Part shown: positions 6,382 to 13,676 of the stretch, in pieces | How positions within the stretch are numbered: position 1 is the first letter of the stretch | How the letters are laid out: every line of letters begins with the position of its first letter | DNA from: Alkalihalobacterium sp048323755 | GTDB lineage: Bacteria > Bacillota > Bacilli > Bacillales > Bacillaceae_F | DNA: 13,708 nucleotides | Reading direction: 5' to 3' | Assembly: GCF_048323755.1 (NCBI RefSeq) | Contig: NZ_JBLWFS010000048.1 | Location: 1 to 13,708, forward strand | Program-made: the position numbers and the translations under genes | Notes under the pieces: model-generated | What the model was told of the DNA's origin: nothing | The model's input: the letters and a program-made list of their open reading frames with translations, nothing else | Database searches by the model: none

Positions 6382-8184
6382 TTGTCCAAACGATTAGCTC
6401 GAACAGATGCACCGCTGGAACAAACGTGGGATTTAAGTGACTTATTTACGTCTGATAAAGCGTGGGAAGCGGAACTCAATCAATTACATGAGGAAGCAAA
6501 AAAAGTGACTCAATTTAAAGGGAAATTAGGTGAAAGCGCTGAGGTTTTGCTTGCCTGTTTAGAAGCTCAAGATGAACTCTTACAACGCACAATTCGTGCG
6601 GCCACATATGCTCACTTAAATACGTCTGTTGATGGAACGAATCCAACGTATCAGGCGAATGCTAGTCATGCTTCATCGACTGTAGCTTCCATCGATGCGG
6701 CGCTTTCTTTTGTTCAATCGGAAATTTTAGATTTGCCTGAAGGAATGGTTGAAGAGTTTCTAAGTAAAGAGGCAGGACTTAACACATATCGAAAAACATT
6801 AACGGAACTTCTTGAAACACAACCACATCGTTTATCACCGGAAACGGAAGCGATCTTAGCTTCATTAGGTGAAGTATTAGATGGTCCTTTTTCAATCTAC
6901 TCACGTAGTAAAACAGCAGATATGCAGTTTGACCCTATTATAGACGAACAAGGCGAAGAACAACATGTCTCTCTAGCATTATATGAAACGTATTATGAAC
7001 AGTCATCGAATACTGCTGAGCGAAGAAAAGCATATGCTTCCTATACAAAAACATTAAATCAATATAAAAACACATTTGCTGCTACATATGCAACAGAAGT
7101 TAAGAAACAAGTTGTTATGGCAAGAGAGCGTAATTATAAATCGGTAACGGATATGTTGTTACAGCCACAACAAGTCACACAAGAAATGTATCATAATATT
7201 TTAGATGTCATTCAAACGGAATTAGCTCCTCATATGAGACGTTTCGCTAAGTTAAAGCAACGTGTCTTTGGGCTCGATAAAATGTACTTATGTGACTTAA
7301 AAGCACCGCTTGACCCAGAGTATAACCCAGATGTTACGTACGATGAGGCTGCACAAGAAGTCCTTGAAGCTTTAGAAGTAATGGGACCTGAATATATGGA
7401 GATTATGACAAAAGCAATCAATGAGCGCTGGGTGGACTATGCAGATACAGTTGGTAAACGCAGTGGTGCTTTTTGTTCGAGTCCATACGGGGTACATCCA
7501 TATATTTTAATGACATGGGCAGGGAAAATGCGTTCAGCTTTCACGTTAGCGCATGAACTGGGCCATGCTGGACATTTTGCTTTAGCTGGTCGCTATCAAC
7601 GTTATCATAACACAAGACCTTCTTTGTATTTTATTGAGGCTCCGTCCACATTAAATGAAATGTTACTGAGTCATTCTTTACTAGCTAAATCGACAGATCC
7701 TCGCAAACGCTTAGCGGTAATCGTACAAGTGTTAGGTACCTATTACCATAACTATGTAACGCACTTGCTAGAAGGTGAAATGCAACGTCGTGTTTACGCT
7801 CATGCTGAAGCAGGAAAACCGATTACAGCGAACGTTTTATGTGACTTAAAAGGAGCTGTATTATCTGATTTCTGGGGTGATACAGTAGAAGTTGATGAGG
7901 GAGCTCGTCTGACTTGGATGCGTCAGCCTCACTATTATATGGGATTATATCCGTATACCTACGCAGCAGGGTTAACGGTTTCAACAGCAGTAGCTCAAAT
8001 GATTCAAGAAGAGGGACCGCCTGCTGCAGAACGTTGGATGGAAGTATTAAAAGCAGGTGGCACGAAAAAACCTCTTGAGCTTATGAAAATGGCGGGTATT
8101 GATATGACTAGTCCAGAGCCAATTCGAAATACCGTTCAGTTTGTCGGTTCTCTAATCGATGAGTTGGAAAAGGGATTTGAATAA
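6382..8184 (+). CDS. pepF: Oligoendopeptidase F (M3B zinc metallopeptidase)
   Basis: Cytoplasmic zinc peptidase that cleaves short peptides of roughly 7-17 residues, used in peptide turnover and nutrition. At 600 residues it has the family's standard length. The zinc site is complete: HELGH at 391-395 (ligands His391, His395; catalytic Glu392) and a third ligand expected at Glu419 in FIEAPS, 28 residues downstream, matching the M3 spacing. The C-terminal substrate-binding segment PHYYMGLYPYTYAAG is also present. The N-terminal half is the helical lid (M3 N-terminal domain), starting with the typical TWDLSDLF. The start is TTG 6382 with GAGGAG at 6366-6371, ten bases upstream; the nearby ATG 6372 is out of frame. 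It has its own promoter and is followed by an unusual long-range stem rather than an immediate terminator. Assignment to PepF/M3B is firm. Confidence 0.96.
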   Translation: MSKRLARTDAPLEQTWDLSDLFTSDKAWEAELNQLHEEAKKVTQFKGKLGESAEVLLACLEAQDELLQRTIRAATYAHLNTSVDGTNPTYQANASHASSTVASIDAALSFVQSEILDLPEGMVEEFLSKEAGLNTYRKTLTELLETQPHRLSPETEAILASLGEVLDGPFSIYSRSKTADMQFDPIIDEQGEEQHVSLALYETYYEQSSNTAERRKAYASYTKTLNQYKNTFAATYATEVKKQVVMARERNYKSVTDMLLQPQQVTQEMYHNILDVIQTELAPHMRRFAKLKQRVFGLDKMYLCDLKAPLDPEYNPDVTYDEAAQEVLEALEVMGPEYMEIMTKAINERWVDYADTVGKRSGAFCSSPYGVHPYILMTWAGKMRSAFTLAHELGHAGHFALAGRYQRYHNTRPSLYFIEAPSTLNEMLLSHSLLAKSTDPRKRLAVIVQVLGTYYHNYVTHLLEGEMQRRVYAHAEAGKPITANVLCDLKGAVLSDFWGDTVEVDEGARLTWMRQPHYYMGLYPYTYAAGLTVSTAVAQMIQEEGPPAAERWMEVLKAGGTKKPLELMKMAGIDMTSPEPIRNTVQFVGSLIDELEKGFE

Positions 8185-8246
8185 CATTTTCACCTATTCC
8201 GGTAGCAGGAGTACTTTTCTTACGGTAGGATAAAAGTGTGAAAATG
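8185..8246 (+). other. Long-range stem immediately after pepF
   Basis: CATTTTCAC (8185-8193), starting at the base after the pepF stop codon, pairs perfectly with GTGAAAATG (8238-8246). Directly inside it ACTTTT (8213-8218) pairs with AAAAGT (8232-8237), and a three-pair CTA/TAG stem (8194-8196 with 8203-8205) could fill the remaining arm, giving a branched fold. There is no T-run after it, so it is not a classical terminator; it could protect the mRNA 3' end or be the ends of a small inverted-repeat element. Confidence 0.5.
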
Positions 8247-8498
8247 CTAGTTCCTAGATAAGTAGCTAGATGGTGTCTTAAAGTCATATGTTGTACATTT
8301 TAGGTTAGTTGGGAGAGTTAAGGTGTTGAGTGCCAAATCCAATGGTGCTCGGCACTTTTCTTTTTTTGTGGTTATTTTGAGCATTTGGTTCAGACCGGCG
8401 TCTTCGCCCAGAAATCGGGTGAAATGGTTCAAAAGTAGAACATTCATCCGGGGCACAGCTGCAATAATGAAGAAGTGGGGTTCGACCACATTAGAAAA
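8247..8498. other. Gene-free segment of unknown nature, possible repeat element
   Basis: Together with the adjoining signals this belongs to a 435-base stretch without a convincing gene. The part around 8370-8490 is richer in GC (29 of 60 bases in 8401-8460) than most surrounding intergenic DNA. Both strands stay open over 230-300 bases (plus 8323-8559, minus 8247-8546), but neither frame has a good ribosome binding site or a recognisable protein. Small hairpins are possible (GGCG-TCTT-CGCC, CCC/GGG near 8407-8419), and TGGTTCA occurs twice (about 8387 and 8425). The look is that of a dispersed intergenic repeat or decayed gene; copies elsewhere cannot be checked here. Confidence 0.35.
8328..8367 (+). 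terminator. Terminator-like hairpin downstream of pepF
   Basis: AGTGCC (8329-8334) pairs with GGCACT (8351-8356), extended by G8328-T8357 wobble, followed by TTTTC and seven T. The 16-base loop is large and the stem short, so strength is uncertain. It is the first U-tailed hairpin after pepF, 144 bases past the stop. Confidence 0.55.
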
Positions 8499-8529
8499 GC
8501 CCGTTTTTCTTATAATACGAAAAACGAGC
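8491..8529 (-). terminator. Rho-independent terminator of the AbrB-family gene
   Basis: Plus-strand positions 8499-8509 and 8519-8529 form an 11-pair stem on the minus strand (GCTCGTTTTTC with GAAAAACGGGC), followed there by TTTTC. One position is a U-G wobble on the minus transcript but a C/A mismatch on the plus transcript, which supports minus-strand use. It lies 91 bases beyond the stop codon of the minus-strand gene. Confidence 0.7.
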
Positions 8530-8619
8530 GCTTCCAATCTATTCACTAATAGACCTTAATAGGTTGAGCGAAAGTCAGCGATAAAGAGGCTGATTAGTCG
8601 TCTATCATTAGTACAACTC

Positions 8620-9684
8620 TTACGCGGCATGTTTCGTAGCGTTCTTTTTAAAGTACCACTTCAAAAGAGGGGGGACACATATAATAATGACCAAAATCCG
8701 GGTGAGCTGGAGCGCACTGACAATGGCTGGATCGCCGCCGACATATGCTGCCGTTAAGACCATTTCAATAATTCCACCAGGTGCAACACTTAATACCGCG
8801 GTCGCTAAGTCGAGTGACGTGAAGTAGGCTAACCCTGCACCTAATCCAAAAGAAGTTAGAATTAAAAATAGTGTAATGCCAAAGTAAACGTAACAGTATT
8901 TACCTCCTACTTTTAAGTCAGCAAAAGAAATACTCTTACCAAGACTAATTCCAACCGCCATTTGTGCAGCGAGTAATACAAATTCAGGTATACTTGGAAG
9001 ATTAACTAACCCGATGTTCATGAGCGCTGTAATCGCAAGAGGTCCAATGACAATCCCAGCGGGAATTTTATTTTGAATGAAAACTCCAATTATAACCGGA
9101 GGTATGAACCATAAATAGTTCCACCCTCCCCAAGTAAATGTTTCTGCAACCACTTCCGACGCTCCTGTTACTTGCTGTTGACCAGTAAAGTAAAAGACAA
9201 TGATCGTGGGAACAATAAACAGAACGGTTAATAAACGGACTGTTTGAAAGATGACAACTAATGAAGATTTTGCATTTAATGATTCGCTAGCGATGACCAT
9301 CTCTGTTAAGCCGCCAGGTATAGAACCGAATACACTTGTCACTTGGTCAACTTCAATCCATTTGGTGACCAGGGTGCTTACGACAATACTTACACTTATT
9401 ATTAAAGTCGTTACGACAAGAAACGGAAGGAAATAAGGTCCTATTGTTAGAAATGTTTCGGCTGTAAAATACAATCCAAAATAAATCCCGAGGATAATTA
9501 ATCCAGTTTGTTTAATAGGGTTAGGCCAGTTTACTTTACGCTTGGAGAAACCTTGCCATAGCATAACGAATGTTAATGGACCTAACACCCAAGGTAATGG
9601 GAGGTTAGCAAGGCCGAACACATACCCGCCTACAAGACCTAAAAGTACGGTTTCCAAAAACTTTTTAAACTCTGTCGTGTTCAT
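8620..9684 (-). CDS. AbrB-family (PF05145) membrane protein
   Basis: Integral membrane protein of the family named AbrB after an E. coli protein, sometimes labelled 'putative ammonia monooxygenase'; it is unrelated to the Bacillus DNA-binding AbrB. Seen: two homologous halves, each with a glycine-proline motif, SIPGGLTEMVIAS in the first half and SVAPGGIIEMVLTA in the second, each followed by a QTVRLL- or QLTRIL-type segment. LPLPWVLGPL near the N-terminus is also typical. About ten membrane segments are visible. Start: ATG at 9684 lies nine bases from AAGGGG; a TTG six bases upstream (9690) would sit only three bases from it and is less likely. Function is not established; a transport or regulatory membrane role is usually assumed. 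It is divergent from the SNF2 gene and has its own terminator at 8491-8529. Confidence 0.9.
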   Translation of the reverse strand: MNTTEFKKFLETVLLGLVGGYVFGLANLPLPWVLGPLTFVMLWQGFSKRKVNWPNPIKQTGLIILGIYFGLYFTAETFLTIGPYFLPFLVVTTLIISVSIVVSTLVTKWIEVDQVTSVFGSIPGGLTEMVIASESLNAKSSLVVIFQTVRLLTVLFIVPTIIVFYFTGQQQVTGASEVVAETFTWGGWNYLWFIPPVIIGVFIQNKIPAGIVIGPLAITALMNIGLVNLPSIPEFVLLAAQMAVGISLGKSISFADLKVGGKYCYVYFGITLFLILTSFGLGAGLAYFTSLDLATAVLSVAPGGIIEMVLTAAYVGGDPAIVSALQLTRILVIIICVPPLLKWYFKKNATKHAA

Positions 9685-9732
9685 TTTCAAAGACCCCTTT
9701 TATCCATTATAAATAAGATACATATGAAAATC

Positions 9733-9747
9733 TTAACACATTGTTAA
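9733..9747. promoter_or_regulatory. Operator-like inverted repeat upstream of the AbrB-family gene
   Basis: TTAACA (9733-9738), three-base spacer CAT, TGTTAA (9742-9747): a perfect 6+3+6 inverted repeat about 50 bases upstream of the minus-strand start. On the minus strand TTAACA could itself be a -35-like box. A minus-strand TATAAT (9711-9706) also exists but lies so close to the ribosome binding site that it would leave almost no leader. Which factor binds, if any, is unknown. Confidence 0.4.
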
Positions 9748-9835
9748 CACTTTCGCCTGTCGAAATATTTTTCTAGATCATGAATAGCAGGGAAACATAC
9801 AGAAAAGTGGAAGAGAATAGGAAATGATTAGCTAA

Positions 9836-9865
9836 TTGGATGTTCATTCCATACCGTAGTATAAT
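9836..9865 (+). promoter_or_regulatory. Candidate sigma-A promoter of the SNF2 gene
   Basis: TTGGAT (9836-9841) and a consensus TATAAT (9860-9865) are 18 bases apart. Transcription would start near 9872, 30 bases before the ATG, with AGGAAGAG (9884-9891) as ribosome binding site. Confidence 0.7.
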
Positions 9866-9901
9866 GCAAGTAGAACTGTGTATAGGAAGAGTTGATGAAC
9901 C

Positions 9902-12900
9902 ATGAAATCGAAAATTGATTTGACACTTACTAAATCAGAAATTAAAGATATGTTTTCTAGTTCTGTTTTTAAACGGGGTCTTGTTTATTATTATGAAAAT
10001 CGAATAGAGGATTTGTACTATGATGCTGAAGAACAAGTATGGCGTGCTTCAGTAATCGGAAGTGAGTCTTATGATGTTGAAGTTAGTGTTAAGAAAAATG
10101 GAATGGTTGTTGATCATTGCAGTTGTCCCGCCCATGGCAGTTACGGGGAATGTAAACATAGTGTGGCTGTTTTACTTAAACTATCTGAAAATGGATCTTT
10201 AGAAGAAAGTCAAACGTTTTATGAAGAACAACAAAAACGAAGAAGTTATGAAACAGCTAAAGCGCTAATCAACTCTTTTACAAACCTCCGTCCTCGCGAG
10301 AAGACTGAACAAAGCTTACCTACAAAGGAACTGTTGACTGTAGAATACTATTTAAAAATACATAATTCATACTCTATGCAAGATAAGTATTTTTTTACGA
10401 TTGAACTAAAGGTTGGTCCGAAAAGAACGTATGTTGTAAAAAAAATCGGTGAGTTTCTTAAGCATTACCACGAACAAAAATCATATTTTTTTACGAATAA
10501 CTTTAGTTTTGATCCTTTTGAACACCGGTTTACAACTAATGACGAAAAACTATTAGAAATGCTTTATGACATGTATGCGCAAGAACAATTATATACGCGT
10601 ATGTCTCCTAATTATTGGTCAAAGACGTCCATTATACCTAACCGAGAATTACTGATTGCTCCTTATTCAATAGATAGGTTGTTTTCAACATTTACAGACT
10701 CAGGAACCGAGTTATTATATAGTGATGCATATGGAAGGACACAACCCATTGAGATCCATCCGTATTTTGAGTTACCTTACTCAATTGAGTTATTAAAAAG
10801 CGAAGAGAATGAATTTATTGTTGATTTGAGTCATTTGCAAGACCTATTTTTTATGGAGATGTACGGTTATGCGTTTGACGAAAGAAACCTTTATAAATTA
10901 ACGAACGAACAACAAACGTATATGAAAGAGTTGGAACGGTTTATAACTCAAGAAACGCTAGCCATTTCTAAAGAACAAATTGAACAATTTGTATCGCACG
11001 TCGTTCCTAAATTAAATAAACTTACTACTATTCAAATGGATGAAACGCTGAAAGATGACTTGATCAGTGTTCCACTTCGTTCCAACGTTTTTATAGATTA
11101 TGACTTAGAGAGAGTTACAGTCAAAGTAGAGCACCATTATGGTGACATTATGATTAATCCGTTTGAAAGAGATGGTCGAACAGCTGATGTGAATGACCGA
11201 ATTATTATTCGAGATGTAGAAAACGAACAACGAGTTATGGATGTCATTGAAAGCTCTTTTTTAAAAATTAACGGTGATCAATTGTATGTTGATGGGGACG
11301 AAGAGATTTATGACTTTCTCTTTCATACTCTTCCTCTTTTTGAGCAAGCGGCTAATGTTTTTCTAACAAACACCGCTAAAAGTTTATTAGGTTACGAACA
11401 GTATGAACCTTCCACTTCCATCGATATTGATTCAAGTGGGAATTGGCTAGAAGTGAGTTTTAACGTAGAAGGAATCGAACAAGAGGCTGTACAAGCAATT
11501 TTACAAGCGGTTGTAGAAAAGAAACGCTTTTATCGTTTGCCTAATGGAGCATTTCTATCATTTGAAGACAAGTCATTTCAACAAATGGATCAGATTTTTA
11601 AACAGCTGGATATTCATGGTTCAGAGCTTGATAATGGTAAGGTTGAAATTCCTCTTTATCGAAGTATGCAACTTGAGAATATTATTGGAGAAGATCAACA
11701 CTATAAAGCAAAGTACAGTAAAGCTTTCCGTAGGCTTTTGCAAAATTTGAAACACCCCGATGAACTTGATTTCGCTTTCCCAGAAAATGTGAAGGCTGAA
11801 TTACGGGATTACCAAAACTTTGGTTACCAATGGTTAAAGACCTTATCTTCGTATCGGTTGGGTGGCATACTAGCCGATGACATGGGACTAGGGAAAACAT
11901 TGCAAAGTATTACGTATCTTGTTTCGGAAAAAGAAGAACATCCATCTGAATTTCCGTCGCTTGTGGTCGCACCAGCTTCACTGATCTACAACTGGAAAAG
12001 TGAATGTCAAAAGTTCGCTCCAAATCTAAAAGTTGCTGTTATCGACGGTGCTCCAGAAGAAAGAAAACAAAAGCTTGAGGATTTGAACGATGTAGATGTT
12101 TGTATTACTTCTTATCCATTAATGCGACAAGATAGTGATCTTTACGTTGAAAAGACATTCGATACTTTAATCTTGGATGAAGCACAAGCGATCAAAAACC
12201 CGCAGACGAAAACGTTTAAAGCGATCACTTCGATACGGGCACCAAAGCGTTTTGCTTTAAGTGGGACACCAATTGAAAACTCTATTGAAGAGTTATGGTC
12301 GATTTTTTACGTATTACTGCCAGGTTTTTTCCCAAAAAAACAAGAGTTTAGCAAACTAGAACTTGATCAAATTTCAAAAATGGTTAAGCCGTTCATCCTC
12401 CGCCGCTTAAAGAGTGACGTATTAAAAGAACTTCCTGATAAAATTGAAACTGTACAAATTTCCGAGTTAACGAAAACCCAAAAAGAATTATATGTCGGAT
12501 ATTTACAAAAGGTGAAGCAAGAAACTTCAGAAATCCTAAAAACAGAAGGGCTTAATAAAGGCAGAATAAAAATATTAGCGGCACTAACAAGACTGCGTCA
12601 GCTATGTTGTCATCCATTATTGTTTTTAGAAAAGTACGATGGTGGTTCTGGAAAGTTGGAGCAACTCCTCGAAACTGTCCAAACTGCCATTGATAACGGG
12701 AAACGAATTCTTATTTTCTCTCAATTTGCTTCAATGCTTAAAATTATTGAAGAACGAATAAAAAGAGAAGGTTATAACTATTTTTATTTGGACGGACAAA
12801 CACCAGGAAAAGAACGCGTAGAAATGGCAGAACGATTTAATCAAGGAGAGAATAGCTTGTTCTTGATATCATTGAAAGCAGGCGGTACAGGCTTGAATTT

Positions 12901-13156
12901 AACAGGAGCAGACACCGTTATACTCTATGACTTGTGGTGGAACCCAGCGATTGAGGAACAAGCTGCTGGTCGAGCGCACAGGATTGGACAGAAAAATGTC
13001 GTTCAAGTAATTAAGATGATCGCTCAAGGAACGATAGAAGAAAAAATTTATGAGATGCAACAATCGAAAAAAGAGTTAATTGAAAAGGTTATTCAACCTG
13101 GAGAAACGATGCTCACCAGTTTAACGGAGCAGGAGATTTTGGAGTTACTAGGTTAG
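9902..13156 (+). CDS. SWIM zinc finger / SNF2-family ATPase
   Basis: Large DNA- or nucleoprotein-translocating ATPase, 1084 residues, cytoplasmic. Domains in order: SWIM zinc finger with Cys73, Cys75, Cys84 and His86 (CxC-x8-CxH); a long middle region (about 100-600) corresponding to the bacterial SNF2-associated domain; then the two RecA-like lobes. Helicase motifs are intact: motif I DDMGLGKT at 659-666, motif II DEAQ at 759-762, motif III ALSGTPIENS, and in the C lobe ILIFSQF, YLDGQT, LKAGGTGLNLTGAD, and motif VI QAAGRAHRIGQ at 1020-1030 with the arginine finger. Bacterial proteins of this plan are related to HepA/RapA-type SNF2 proteins, but a precise role (transcription recycling, repair, nucleoid) is not shown. 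Monocistronic, with its own promoter and terminator and no methylase, nuclease or phage genes alongside, so a defence role has no contextual support here. ATG 9902 is the only in-frame start with a suitable ribosome binding site. Confidence 0.95.
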   Translation: MKSKIDLTLTKSEIKDMFSSSVFKRGLVYYYENRIEDLYYDAEEQVWRASVIGSESYDVEVSVKKNGMVVDHCSCPAHGSYGECKHSVAVLLKLSENGSLEESQTFYEEQQKRRSYETAKALINSFTNLRPREKTEQSLPTKELLTVEYYLKIHNSYSMQDKYFFTIELKVGPKRTYVVKKIGEFLKHYHEQKSYFFTNNFSFDPFEHRFTTNDEKLLEMLYDMYAQEQLYTRMSPNYWSKTSIIPNRELLIAPYSIDRLFSTFTDSGTELLYSDAYGRTQPIEIHPYFELPYSIELLKSEENEFIVDLSHLQDLFFMEMYGYAFDERNLYKLTNEQQTYMKELERFITQETLAISKEQIEQFVSHVVPKLNKLTTIQMDETLKDDLISVPLRSNVFIDYDLERVTVKVEHHYGDIMINPFERDGRTADVNDRIIIRDVENEQRVMDVIESSFLKINGDQLYVDGDEEIYDFLFHTLPLFEQAANVFLTNTAKSLLGYEQYEPSTSIDIDSSGNWLEVSFNVEGIEQEAVQAILQAVVEKKRFYRLPNGAFLSFEDKSFQQMDQIFKQLDIHGSELDNGKVEIPLYRSMQLENIIGEDQHYKAKYSKAFRRLLQNLKHPDELDFAFPENVKAELRDYQNFGYQWLKTLSSYRLGGILADDMGLGKTLQSITYLVSEKEEHPSEFPSLVVAPASLIYNWKSECQKFAPNLKVAVIDGAPEERKQKLEDLNDVDVCITSYPLMRQDSDLYVEKTFDTLILDEAQAIKNPQTKTFKAITSIRAPKRFALSGTPIENSIEELWSIFYVLLPGFFPKKQEFSKLELDQISKMVKPFILRRLKSDVLKELPDKIETVQISELTKTQKELYVGYLQKVKQETSEILKTEGLNKGRIKILAALTRLRQLCCHPLLFLEKYDGGSGKLEQLLETVQTAIDNGKRILIFSQFASMLKIIEERIKREGYNYFYLDGQTPGKERVEMAERFNQGENSLFLISLKAGGTGLNLTGADTVILYDLWWNPAIEEQAAGRAHRIGQKNVVQVIKMIAQGTIEEKIYEMQQSKKELIEKVIQPGETMLTSLTEQEILELLG

Positions 13157-13192
13157 TCTGTATGAAGTAGGTTATAGAGAAAAAGTAAAAAG

Positions 13193-13211
13193 ATAGTTTT
13201 CAGAAAACTAT
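13193..13211 (+). other. Small perfect hairpin after the SNF2 gene
   Basis: ATAGTTTT (13193-13200) and AAAACTAT (13204-13211) form an eight-pair stem with a three-base CAG loop. It lacks a T-run and precedes the true terminator by eight bases; it may add stability to the mRNA end. Confidence 0.45.
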
Positions 13212-13218
13212 ACGTATT

Positions 13219-13266
13219 AAATAGAGAACAAGTAGTCTAAAAATGGCTGCGTGTTCTCTATTTTTA
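13219..13266 (+). terminator. Rho-independent terminator of the SNF2 gene
   Basis: AAATAGAGAACA (13219-13230) pairs perfectly with TGTTCTCTATTT (13252-13263), a 12-pair stem with a 21-base loop, running into a T-rich tract. It lies 62 bases past the stop codon. Confidence 0.88.
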
Positions 13267-13282
13267 TATAATGAGTATGTTT

Positions 13283-13305
13283 TTCTAGTATATAAATCAC
13301 TAGAA
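13283..13305. repeat. Inverted repeat TTCTAGT/ACTAGAA
   Basis: TTCTAGT (13283-13289) and ACTAGAA (13299-13305) form a perfect seven-base inverted repeat with a nine-base AT-rich spacer. It could be an operator or a weak hairpin; no gene is placed to be controlled by it within the window. Confidence 0.35.
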
Positions 13306-13528
13306 GGAAATTGGACATAATGTAAAACATCTTCCTTAGTGTTCTCCTGTGGTGGACAGTGTTGTGATTTAAATTAGATACCCTAGACGTCAGGTGTAAC
13401 AATGTTTTGTTATGGATGAACGGTTATGTATAGAGAGTGAATAAATATTGCATAAGTTTTAAAAGACATGAAGTGTCGTGGTTGTTTGCTAATATCTTTG
13501 GGAATTTTTTACGGTGTTCTATTAATTC

Positions 13529-13550
13529 GTCTAGTATTAGTCTAGTATTA
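13529..13550. repeat. Tandem duplication of GTCTAGTATTA
   Basis: The 11-base unit GTCTAGTATTA occurs twice in perfect head-to-tail order (13529-13539, 13540-13550), 37 bases before the predicted IS boundary. Two units only; slippage duplication is the simplest reading. Confidence 0.75.
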
Positions 13551-13588
13551 AGCGCTGGAATTTAAAAAAGCTGACCCTGATATAAACT

Positions 13589-13639
13589 GTACCCTATAGA
13601 GTAGACATTAAAAAAAGTCTACCTATAGGGTACTTTTTT
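13589..13639 (+). terminator. Strong hairpin at the IS left terminus
   Basis: GTACCCTATAG (13589-13599) pairs with CTATAGGGTAC (13623-13633), and inside it GTAGAC (13601-13606) pairs with GTCTAC (13617-13622); one unpaired A at 13600. The 17-pair stem is followed by six T. Because it includes the element's end and lies before the transposase ribosome binding site, its likely job is to stop transcription entering from outside. Confidence 0.88.
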
Positions 13640-13676
13640 GTATAATTAAAGAAAAATGGGGATTGGGGAAAGTACA

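Larger units (their letters stand above)
13267..13587. other. Gene-free region between the SNF2 terminator and the IS
   Basis: No supported gene lies in these 321 bases. The only longer open frame, minus 13217-13402, runs through the SNF2 terminator and has no recognisable product. The stretch contains an inverted repeat at 13283-13305 (TTCTAGT/ACTAGAA with a nine-base spacer) and a tandem 11-base repeat at 13529-13550. It may once have been the upstream part of a locus now interrupted by the IS, but nothing shows this directly. Confidence 0.5.

Noticed and set aside
8475..8490. GTGG-GGTTCGA-CCAC string resembling a tRNA T-arm
   Set aside because: No acceptor, D or anticodon arms fit around it; an isolated short hairpin only.
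8247..8546. Opposed open frames in the pepF-AbrB spacer (minus 8247-8546, plus 8323-8559)
   Set aside because: Both pass through terminator hairpins, lack good start signals and give no recognised protein; described instead as a possible repeat or decayed segment.
11544..11900. Short frames on both strands inside the SNF2 gene
   Set aside because: Shadows within an intact 1084-codon gene with all motifs in the main frame.
13217..13402. Minus-strand 61-codon frame downstream of the SNF2 gene
   Set aside because: Contains the SNF2 terminator stem, has no ribosome binding site and no recognisable product.
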